This document shows positions 1 through 9,135 of a stretch of 64,000 nt of DNA, piece by piece (within the stretch, counting starts at the first letter, position 1; the number at the start of each line of letters is the position of its first letter). The stretch is from Polytrichum commune (Eukaryota; Streptophyta; Polytrichopsida; Polytrichales; Polytrichaceae): assembly GCA_950295325.1 (NCBI GenBank), contig OX485805.1, positions 25,347,501-25,411,500 of the forward strand, written 5' to 3'. A model generated the notes under the pieces. The model was given only the letters and a program-made list of their open reading frames with translations, ran no database searches and had not been told where the DNA came from. A program made the position numbers and the translations under genes.

Positions 1-338
1 AACTTACTCATATGTTTCATGGCCAGTTTTATGATTAATGTGGCATCTAGCTACGCCACCCTGGAGGTAAGGGGATTGGCTTTGACTTGTATCGGTAGAT
101 CATTAGAAAAATGAAGAAAATTGACATTCTCCTCAACTAGCAAAACATTTGGTGGATTATGAGACTTATTTTCAAAAATTTGTATGGACTTTTGAGATGA
201 AATTCATAGTAGAAAAAATGTTGGTGGACTAATGCAAATTGGACTAGAAAAACAATCACATAACTTTCCATTATTGATATGTACCTCTTTACTTTTCAAA
301 GATACTAGAAATATCCTCAACATGACTTTGGTCAAGAG

Positions 339-560
339 TTGGTTGATTTGCATACAAGCCCTCCCATGTTCGGTAAGTTTTCAATGCATGCTTGGAGCTT
401 GTGTGGAGGTTTGAACAAAAAAACATTCTATATCAGTTCACTGAGGGTCACACATTTTGGCATGCCAAGAGGTGCTAGTATGAGTTTGGCCCTCCATGAA
501 CCAAATCAGGTTCCTCTTCATTCAAATGCAAGCACTACCTTGAGCACAAACCACAAGTGA
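339..560 (+). other. 73-codon ORF kept open in both duplicate copies; probably not a gene
   Basis: An open frame beginning MVDLHTSPPMFGKFSMHAW is also open, with the same length, at 55236-55457 in the duplicate. I count about eight amino-acid differences between the two, which gives no sign of strong purifying selection. I do not recognise the sequence. It may be an exon of the same lost element gene as the stretch at 611-961, or an accident of a recent duplication. Confidence 0.2.
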
Positions 561-610
561 AAGAAGGGGCATTCAACGACTGTTGTTAAGTTGGAAATGC
601 TACTAAAATA

Positions 611-961
611 TTGAACATAATAGATGTTGATTCATGGTGGGTGGGTAGGGTGCAGGCTATGCGGCGGCACAATGAGAAACAATTTGGGGTACTAAGGCAG
701 GCGGTTGATCTCCTTGCCCAAACGGAGGAATCATGCAGGAGAAATCCTAACAATCCCCACATCAAAGTAATGTTGCAGTATTATAGAGAACATCCTGGCC
801 ATAACAAGTTTGAGTATGATCACACGGATAGCACATGGATTGATGTAGATTGCGTTATATCTATTGTAACCATGAGCTACAATTCTACAAATGAAGTCTA
901 CATTCTGGATACGAATGATTGAAAGGAGCTATCCAAGTTTGTGACAGAACGAAGTATATAG
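611..961 (+). pseudogene. Decayed unrecognised coding fragment (ends ...KFVTERSI)
   Basis: The frame reads MNIIDVDSWWVGRVQAMRRH at its start. It continues through a charged, helix-rich stretch and a segment containing VDCVISIVTMSYNSTNEVYIL. A TGA follows TND, after which the same frame goes on to KELSKFVTERSI and a natural stop. The copy at 55509-55853 reads SKELSKFVTERSI through that position but carries its own stop, so neither copy is intact but together they outline one reading frame. The fragment looks like the C-terminal exon of a transposable-element protein. I cannot name the family. Confidence 0.45.
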
Positions 962-1370
962 GGTTCATGATCAAGCCCAACTCATCTTCGAGTGTTTCAC
1001 ACTATGTAAGTTTATACACTATGTTTTTGGTCTTCACTAGTATGTAACTTGACTGCGAATGAAGGACTTTTACGGAGCAGATGTTGTGTTTGTGAACACA
1101 GGCTCACTCTTGTTGTGTTTCCATCCTAAGCCTTCTCATTTTATTTCCATCTTAAATTTTTGCAATGGTATGTATTCTTTCTACCTTTTTTGTTGCCATG
1201 CTTTTTCCCACCACTTTTGCATTGCATACACTTATAAATTAACTTTTTTAAAGTTAAAATGAATGTAGAATGCAAATAAAATGCAATGACATGGGCATAA
1301 TAAGTAATGGTAGGGTGCGAAAACAAATAATCCATTTAGAAATTAGATAATTATAAGGAGCTTCTAGTTC

Positions 1371-1382
1371 GTGCCTTGGAGA
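1371..1382. repeat. Target-site duplication of LINE copy 1, 3' side
   Basis: GTGCCTTGGAGA here is repeated exactly at 20793-20804. The empty site at 56264-56275 has one copy (ATGCCTTGGAGA). A 12-bp duplication fits target-primed reverse transcription. Confidence 0.9.
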
Positions 1383-1534
1383 AAAGAAAAAGAAAAAATA
1401 ACACCCGTGTTTTTACACCGGCGTGACTGCGAGCCCGTTGGCCACCTACTGATCACGGGTTCCGTGATGCAGTATATGGTTTTATGCCTCCGTTAGGAGG
1501 TGGGCTCTGGTGGTTTCCACATAATCCGTTCTAA

Positions 1535-2129
1535 TTAGGGTGGGGGGACGGGTGCTTGTTTGTTGTCTAGTTTCCTTTTATTTAGTACCAAGTACGTGAG
1601 GTATTTGATGGCGTTTTGGTGGATGTCTTTCATAAGTTTTTTGATGTTGGATTTGGGGATTTTTAAGTCCGTTAGCTTTTGGATGGAGTGTTCATGTATG
1701 GCCCCTCGTACTCCGGCAGTAATTGTTATGATGGGGTTAGTTCTCCATCCATTGTTGTGGATAGCGTGATTTAGCGGGTCGTATTTAGTGTGCTTTTGTG
1801 CAATGGCTTGTTCAGGGAATCTATCGTGACAGTATGTGAATTCTATAAATTGCACAGTATGGGTGGGTGATGGTGATATGGGTAAGATGGTATGGTTCGG
1901 GGCACCTATCATGCATAGAATGTCTGGTTTAAGTTTAGCTAGGCATTGACATGCCGTTTGGGGGCATATGCATTGTAGTAACCATTCTGGTATTGTTTGT
2001 TCTTGTGGCTGGTTGTTGAGGTGGCCAGCGTTGATCTTAGTAAGAAAGCGTGTGTTCTTGTTGGCTTGTAATGTTTGGGCGATAAGATGTACGGCTTTGT
2101 TATGTCTTGCAATTCTAAGTCCTTTTAGG
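1535..2129 (-). pseudogene. LINE copy 1: C-terminal restriction-like endonuclease domain
   Basis: This is the last part of the LINE polyprotein, cut from the rest by the MULE. Coding resumes at LKGLRIARHNKA just inside the target duplication. Visible motifs are KPDI, then FIEFTYCHDRF, then KHTKY, in the spacing of the RLE nuclease of R2-type LINEs (PD...D/E...K..KY). A conserved tail ITITAGVRGAIH and LTYLVLNKRKLDNKQ follows. The same segment is colinear with 35236-35838 in copy 2. The RLE assignment is motif based. Its expected role would be DNA cleavage or target binding next to the CCHC knuckle. The stretch 1383-1534 is 3' untranslated sequence with the pyrimidine-rich tail. Confidence 0.7.
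2119..2129. repeat. Target-site duplication of the MULE, left
   Basis: GTCCTTTTAGG here is repeated at 13803-13813 on the other side of the element. The uninterrupted LINE copy 2 has a single version of this sequence at the matching codons (rc, near 35251). A 9-11 bp duplication is typical of Mutator-like elements. Confidence 0.88.
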
Positions 2130-2200
2130 GGGAGTGCTATCTTATGAGCGGTGAGCAATGAGCGGTGAGCGATGAGCGGTAACTTATGAGCAGTGAGGAA
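2130..2200 (+). repeat. MULE left terminal inverted repeat
   Basis: The repeat starts GGGAGTGCTATC and contains five tandem 7-mers of the form GAGCRRT followed by AAC, then a further TATGAGCAGTGAGG stretch. Its reverse complement lies at 13725-13802 with a few substitutions. Confidence 0.85.
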
Positions 2201-2325
2201 GATGAAAATTTTGGTAATAGGGCCACCAATATCCTATAACCGTGGAATTGTGGCCTTAAAAATGATGATTTTAGGGTTTAGTAATAAGAGGGTTGAGAAG
2301 GATAAACAACATGAAGTCCAAAAAT

Positions 2326-5300
2326 TTATTCATAAGTAGTAGCACTAGACATGAAACTATCTTTTGCCTCGTCATCTATATATATTCGAGCACCTTTGCA
2401 TTGCGAATTGATTTTGGAACTATAGCAAGATTCTTCATTTGGATCCGAATCTTCGAGATTCAACATTGCAATTGCAACATTCTCGGCATATGATGGGAGA
2501 CGCGGACTACGACTTGGACTTCGTAGGAATTGTCTATGTGCCCAAAACGGGAGACATGTCCTCTTTCCAATCGTATTCCTGAAATCAAATCGATGAAACA
2601 TGTAAATAATGTGAAGAAATAAAAATGAACCAATGAATTGAATGAAACGAATGAATTGAATAAAAATTTATTGTATCAAAACTTACTCACACTCAAATTC
2701 AAGCATCTCCTCATCCGAGAGGTCATCATCTTCTTTTGTGAGATCTTGTATATTCTCCTTAGATGACCCCTCTTTGAAAACCTTTTCCAAAAGCGGTTTC
2801 AATATGTGCTCAAACATGTCATTATCACCCTCAAATGCAAGAAGATGTCTGCCACATGCGCGTGTTGCTAGGATAGAAGCTCCAGTGGAACATGTCAAAT
2901 CAACAACGCGTCCATTCGATGGTGTAAACAATTCAATAAGATCTTGAAAAAAACGCGGCGATTTTTGATATGGCCCCCTCCAAGGTCTTCCCGATTTTTG
3001 AAGAAGCGTGTTTTTTTCATCCACAAAATTGAAAAGCAAGTTTTTGCTTTTCAATCCAGTGCCGAAAAAAGTGGAGTTTGGTTGTCTTGTGGATTTTTTG
3101 GTAGTAAAATCCCTTACCAAGACATGAGCCATAAATGCCGGAGTCTACAAAAAAATGTAAATTGTGTTAAAACTATATACAATGCAAATAACACCAAAAT
3201 AATTAAATAGAAACAATTGTGATGTGTTATACTTACGGTGTAGGTTGGAGACTCCGGATCCTTGAACACCATGTACGAATTGAGGCAAATAAAAGTCCTA
3301 AGAACTTTCATGTTGCCGTTGTGTAAGGTTGAATTCAAAACCTTCTTGGTTTGCATATCGATAGCAGAAAATACTATGAGGACGCCATCATCAGACAAGA
3401 TGGATTTGCACAAGGACATTGTTGCAACCATCCAGTTCTTGTCATATTTATTCCAAAGAGGAATTTCAGCAGGTCTATTGGAGAGGTTGAAGTCAAAACC
3501 GTCCGGAAATTGCAGAAAAACCAAGTCAACGGCAAATGGAGTCGGACTTCCCATGACATGAAATTCGCGATTGTCTTTGAACTGAAATACCACAACATAT
3601 CACAATATAAGACACAAAATAAAATCCAAATGAAAGTAAGAACATTACAGAAAATACAAAATGAAGATTACTTACATTTTCAAGAAATGCCCGCCATTGG
3701 ATCCACTTAGGAGGGCCTACTTCAACCCCTTCAGACTTGTTCTTGACAGCAGTAGATCGAGCAAAAGAGAGCGTAAGAAAGTTCTTCAGTATGAATAACT
3801 CTTTTCTCAAAACATTCGTTGGCGCACGATGAATAGCGTCATAGGTGCTGGAGTAATGAAATTCCAATACATCGCACCCGGATTTTGAACTTTCGCCTCC
3901 AAGTGTATTCTTATCCAAATCATTGGAAAGAACAAGCAATTCTTCATGTTGTGAAATTTCCGATTGACCTTGTATTTTGGTTTCAGGAACATGTTTTCTC
4001 TTACGACGATTTGTCTCTTTTGGTTCTGGCTCTCTAAGTTTAAGCTGCACAATTTGTGCTTGCAAAATTGTAGTATCACGAGGATCTACATTTTTGGCAT
4101 CATTTATCTGACGGATTGTCTTCTCACTTGACGGACATGCATCCTTAGGACAATCAAGATACCAACCACAATCCTCATAGTGTGGGAGCGACCAATCCAA
4201 ACAAATCTCAGTAGTGAACATGCATGAGTCTTCCGCACCAGTGTCACGCCAATTTGGAAAAAAACGAGGTTCTCCTATAACGCATTTGTGCGGAATCAAA
4301 ACATATCGGAAATACCTACACACAAAAATATTATGAGCCAAATATTGAATGAAAAGTAAAATGTAATGAAAAAATATCAAGAAATAATAAAGAATAAGTT
4401 GTACCTGTATAGAACACGCTTCATAGCAAGATCAACATTCGGTTGCTCATCCCAAACGTTGTGTTTTTTTACTTTTCCGCTTTTGAATTCACGATAGAAT
4501 ATTGAATTGAAAGCCGCAAACTTCCAGGTTTGGATATATTCGGAGAGAGTAGGCACATCTGCAGGCAATTGAAGAGGAGATGAAACAATACTTTGAAGCT
4601 CTTCAATAGCTTTTTTCTCTAACTGTGCCCAATATGTAGCCTTTGATAACCAATCATCAAGTGCAGAATCAGAGAGGGGTGATTTCGGGAAATGCAATGC
4701 ATCTTTATCAAATCTATTGCCATTCCAAAGCTTGAGCCATCCGACTTTGACATCTGGATCCACATTACTAACAGCAACACGATGAAGTTTCTCTTGTAAC
4801 ATTTCAGGCACCGAAAATGAACCCCAATGGTGCTTAACTTCTTCAAGAAAAGCAGGGGTAAGGTTGATGTCAGCAATTGCTAGTTGTTTTGTAAAACTAG
4901 AAGACAACATTGCACGTTTTTTGTTGACAGCTGCGGACATTGCTTTAGAAACTCCTTCTGAAGTTCGTTCAAGAGGATGAGTTTCATTGTAAAGGTTGAG
5001 AGCAATATCGCTAGCCTCGGCAAGTTCTTGCTGAAAAATCAAACAAAATCCAAAATTAATAAGTACATATAGATGTGATGTAAATGAAAGATAAATAAAC
5101 ATTAAAAACATAGTAGGAAATGCTAGAAAAACTTATACTGTACATATAATCAAGAAAAATTGGCCGCGTCAAAGAATACCAAGTTTCAACGGACTTCTCC
5201 TCACATCGCTTATAACTTCTAGGATCCAGTTGTTTATTAAAAGAAGTCAAAGGCATGGTGCCAATACTTTGCATCCGATACAAAGTATGCACCAAATTGG

Positions 5301-8300
5301 TAGAAACGTGAGAGTTTTCTGTTGACCTGAAAAAATATTGAATTCATGGATTTAGGATGATATAATTCAAATAACAAAATACAAACCAGAAATAAATGAA
5401 AATAAAGAAGTAAAAACATTACTTGTTGATGTCGTGCATAGCAGTCAACAAACTTGGAATGTCATCAAGCTCGGGCGCCAAAATGATGGAATCCACAAAG
5501 ACATGACGCTCGTAATCTCCGGTATGCAAGCGGTTAATATAACTTTTCCAGGCAAAAAATTTGTAATTACCATCCCATATGAAGAACATCTTGTTCTTGT
5601 ATGATGTAAATGAAGGATCGGCATCTAATTCAGTTTCAAACACCGCATTAGCTTGAGCCCAATTTGGGCTCCAAGATGCACGAACCTCGTCATCCACAAA
5701 TTGAAAATTTCCCTTAAAGTCGGTAGCCGATAGATAAAACACACGGTCACCATCACGATAACCATTGAAAAAGTCAGCCTCCAATTTAGTGATGTCGCCT
5801 TTCAAAGCAGGACGCACAATAGGCATTGGAACCATGCGACATAAGGGTACACGCAAACGAGATTTCGGTCCAGCACGGATTGAGGAAATTGTTGAAGTGG
5901 AATTAACCTTTCGCTTCTCCGTAAGCTCAAAGACTTTCTGTTGATAGGTTTTATTGTCACCATCATTATCTTCATCCGAGTCAAAATCATCGAGAGATTC
6001 ATTTATTTTTTTCTTTTTCTTATTATGAAGATTTGACGATATATCCGGATGAACATGAACTTGTTGAAATGGACGATCTTGAGTTGAATGCATTGTAGAA
6101 TCATCACCAGTAGAAATAACAGTCGTTCTCTCCAAATCCATTGATTGGTCCTAAAACAAATGAAATAAGTTTCATAAATATTTCAAAACCAGTAGAAACA
6201 CATTAGCAATAACATTACAAAAACAACAGCAATAGCAACAACAATAACAACAGAATACTACGAACACAGGGAAGAATAACAAAAATTATTCTAGACACTA
6301 CCATTTGCACCTTTAAATATTGTACGATAAGGGTGGCCGCTCACTCCAAAACTACAAGGGCAGACCCTGTGCGTTAACGCACAGGGTCTGTGTGTCCAAC
6401 TACAGGTCTACAAAAGTTGGGCGCGAGGTTTGGGTCGAACGACCCAAACTGTCCACGCGGTTTCGATCGAGCGACCCAAACCACCTACAGCCAGTTTGGG
6501 TCGAACGACCCAAACCATGCTCACAGTTTGGGTCGAGCGACCCAAACTAGGGTGACAGTTTGGGTCGGTCGACCCAAACTGTCTGTCTAGTTTGGGTCGC
6601 TCTGTACACCCTAGTTTGGGTCGCTCGACCCAAACTATCCGTCTACAGGTCTACAGAGCGACCCAAACTAGGCGAAAAGTTTGGGTCGGTCGACCCAAAC
6701 TCGGTCCACAGTTTGGATCGCTCGACCCAAACAAGGTCCACAGTTTGGGTCGGTCGACCCAAACCAGGCGGACAGTTTGGGTCGATCGACCCAAACTGCC
6801 CGCAATTTACGCCTAATTATGCGCAATTACCCAGTCATCACGAAAGTACAAACAAACCTTGTACTGCACCTGTAGATGAGAGAGCTTGCAGCGACGAGCT
6901 CCGGTTCGATAGATGAGAGAAAAAAGACTGAATGCTTTGAAGGTGTGGCAATTTATACTACTCGTCCCTGCGGCCATATTTAGCGTGGCTCTTCGTGCCC
7001 CGCATAGCCGCTAGAAAGTTGCTAGCGCAGACCCTGTGCGTTAACGCACAGGGTCTACTTGCCCAACTTTGGGAAGCCTCTAGCTAGGCAAGTAGACCCT
7101 GTGCGTTAACGCACAGGGTCTGCGCTGGCAACTTTGAGGCCACTGTGCGTTAGCGCATAAGACCTGTGCGTTAATCGCACAGGGCTGAGACATGAATTTG
7201 CTAAAAACTTTTTTTTTTGAATTTGAAATTTGAACTTTGTCTGGAATTGGTAGATTTGCCAAAACTTGTAAAATCTGGAAAAAATGCTAATGGGGTCCAA
7301 AAAAATAAAATAAAATATGCTATATTATCTAAATCTCCGTAGCTACAAAATCTTCTTATATTTTGTTTTGGTTTGAAATCATTTTCTTTTCTCATTCTTA
7401 TATCTATTTTGTTGTTTTGGGCCACCTCGTAGATTTTGGGTTTCGGGGCAAAAAAAAAATTATGCTATTTTGTGTCATTTTCTAGCTCCTATAACATATT
7501 GCATGAATACTTGAGTAGACATATTTCTCATTTCTTGCATTCTAACCCCGTTTTGAATGGTTTTTTTGTTCCTACGCTCTGAAGATCGATTTAAATTCAT
7601 ACAATAGATATTTGTTTACTTTTAGGCTCTCCTAGTCGTTTTACCTCCCAACTTTTGGCCTTCCTAAGTTGCTCTTACAAACCCTGTGCGTTAACGCACA
7701 GGATTTCTCCTCCCAATTTTTTACCTCCTAAGTTGCTCTTGCAAACCCTGTGCGTTAACGCACAGGGTTTCTCCTCCCAACTTTTTGCCTCCTAAGTTGC
7801 TCTTGCAAACCCTGTGCGTTAACGCACAGGGTTTCTCCTCCCAACTTTTTGCCTCTTAAGTTGCTTTTGCAAACCCTGTGCGTTAACGCACAGGGTTTCT
7901 CCTCCCAATTTTTTGCCTCCTAGGTTGCTCTTACAAACCCTGTGCGTTAACGCACAGGATTTCTCCTCCCAACTTTTGGCCTTCCTAAGTTGCTATTACA
8001 AATCCTCTGCGTTAACACACAGGGTTTTAGCTCCCAACTTTTGGCCTCCCTAAGTTGCTCTTATAAACCTTGTGCGTTAACGTATAGGGTTTTACCTCTA
8101 AACTTCTCGCCTCCTAAGTTGCTCTTATAAACCCTGAACGTTCTCCTCCTGACTTCTAGCCTTCCTAAATTTCTGTTATATACCATGTGCATTAACGTAT
8201 AGGTTTTTTCCTCTCCAATTTATAACCTCTATAAATTGCTACTACATGATATGTGAGTGAACGTACAAGGTTCTCCATCCTAACTTACAACTTATGCACT

Positions 8301-8613
8301 ATCAAATTATGTGAACATTGAACTGACTTACCTTTTTGTTTGTCGTCTTCTTTGAACCCGTCTTCAATTCGGACTCTGATATACGATCATCTATATCTTC
8401 TTTGCTCTTTGCACCTTCATCATCCTCCATCGCATCAAAATCCAGTATCTTCACAGTTTCTTCTACCGTAGTCAACAAGTTTCTTTTCCCTTTCTTATTT
8501 GCATTCTTCTTTCCCACACTCAGTCTGAACCTCTTTTTCTCGGAAGTGAAATACAAAGCTTTCCTACGTCTTCTCTTCGGCCTCACAGGTGTTCTCTCTA
8601 CATCGTCCACCAT
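2326..8613 (-). CDS. MULE accessory protein: ParB-like plus degenerate beta-class DNA methyltransferase fold, 8 exons
   Basis: I join eight exons: 8613-8332, 6150-5423, 5326-5139, 5026-4405, 4315-3676, 3581-3237, 3144-2687, 2578-2326. All introns are GT-AG and the sum is exactly 1172 codons; the 5139/5026 junction is the least certain. Residues 1-94 are very basic (RPKRRRRK, KKGKR), a likely nuclear signal. Near residue 287 FIWDGNYKFFAW resembles the DGNHR signature of ParB/sulfiredoxin folds. Near 840 DLVFLQFPDG occupies the place of a DPPY motif IV. Near 1015 GRVVDLTCSTGAS...GRHLLAFEGD resembles SAM motif I, so the order IV-then-I is that of permuted N4/N6 methyltransferases. The catalytic DPPY and the FxGSG residues are altered, so I infer DNA binding rather than catalysis. 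ParB-methyltransferase fusions are known in prophages. The gene is divergent from the transposase gene. Confidence 0.7.
6362..6389. repeat. 28-nt perfect palindrome, family B (core GTGCGTTAACGCAC)
   Basis: AGACCCT + core + AGGGTCT form a perfect dyad centred on GTTAAC. Identical copies lie at 7029-7056 and 7094-7121, and a tandem array follows at 7660-8265. Confidence 0.9.
6428..6796. repeat. Palindrome array, family A, 32-bp period
   Basis: Twelve sites start at about 6428, 6461, 6494, 6526, 6558, 6590, 6614, 6646, 6679, 6711, 6743 and 6775. Each is a 22-bp dyad with arms GTTTGGGTCG and CGACCCAAAC around a variable dinucleotide (AA, AG, GT, CT, AT). Sites 6590 and 6646 are half-sites. Spacing is 32-33 bp except one 24-bp step. 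The 10-bp spacers differ much more than the arms. Apparent open frames through this array are produced by the repeat itself. Confidence 0.93.
7021..7130. repeat. Large inverted repeat made of two family-B palindromes
   Basis: Two 28-nt palindromes (7029-7056, 7094-7121) are flanked by GCTAGCGC/ACTTGCCC and their complements in inverted order, giving nested dyads of about 45 bp per arm. A degenerate third copy follows at about 7142-7190. Confidence 0.8.
7660..8265. repeat. Palindrome array, family B, 64-bp period
   Basis: Units begin at about 7681, 7745, 7809, 7873, 7937, 8002, 8067, 8131, 8181 and 8244. Each holds ACCCTGTGCGTTAACGCACA-type dyads plus a roughly 40-bp spacer containing CTCCTCCCAACTT and CCTAAGTTGCTC. 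The first five are nearly identical; units decay towards exon 1. The period is exactly twice that of family A. Confidence 0.92.
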
Positions 8614-9135
8614 CGTTGGTGTCTATGATATGTTTTCTATCAGGTACTATCATTTATTCTTCCAATGTATCTATCTCACAAAATCCGGCGTATATTACGA
8701 TCACATGTTGTAATTGGCGTTCAATGAGCGAGATATTTCGACGCGTTTGTCATTATGTGTTTATTTTTGTTATATCCGCCAAAATTTTCTGACACCTACT
8801 TTGTTCTATTCATAATGAGCAATAATTTATTTTTCCAACCAATTTTAATTCTTTCTACATCTACGTTAGTCCACACATATATATTTTTGTTTTCTACCAA
8901 TACTTTTAGTATTTGACGCCATTTTCTGTATATTTTGCTCGTAAATATTCTCTGACTATTATTGTGTTATGTCCACTTCTGTATTATTAGATGCTATGTA
9001 TCACACGCTTTCATCTCCATCCATTATTGTATCACACGTTTTCATTTCCATTCATTTCCTCATACAACTCTATACAAAACCAACATTCACCCCATATTTT
9101 TGTGATGTGTTGTTCATATGTTCTTTTGATTTTCT
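8614..9135. promoter_or_regulatory. Divergent intergenic spacer, likely bidirectional promoter of the MULE
   Basis: The 522 bp between the two start codons is AT-rich, with several TATAT-type stretches (for example near 8878 and 8927). Both MULE genes start here in opposite directions, so it must contain their promoters. No specific sites can be assigned. Confidence 0.5.

Larger units (their letters stand above)
1..1382. repeat. Segmental duplication, left arm (partner 54886-56275)
   Basis: This block aligns almost continuously with 54886-56275 in the same orientation, with scattered substitutions and small indels. It starts at or before the window edge. Its right end is the LINE target duplication at 1371-1382, and the alignment resumes at 20793, so the block was continuous before the LINE insertion. 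It contains a decayed coding stretch (611-961) and AT-rich sequence. Confidence 0.9.
6151..8331 (-). other. Intron 1 of the accessory gene, packed with palindromes
   Basis: The donor is AAAAAG/GTAAGT at 8332/8331 and the acceptor TTTTAG/GACC at 6151/6150. Exon 1 ends in phase 0 and exon 2 continues in frame through GAC CAA TCA ATG, which supports the junction. This 2.18-kb intron is much longer than the others (about 75-170 bp) and is occupied mostly by two palindrome families. Confidence 0.7.

Noticed and set aside
6428-6796. CRISPR-like regular repeat-spacer pattern
   Set aside because: Repeats are 22-bp dyads with 10-bp spacers in a eukaryotic transposon. Spacers are far too short and no cas genes exist.
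6320-6916. Several overlapping open frames with repeating VWVERPK/FGSSDPN motifs
   Set aside because: They are generated by the palindrome array, which lacks stops in several frames. They lie in an intron of the minus-strand gene.
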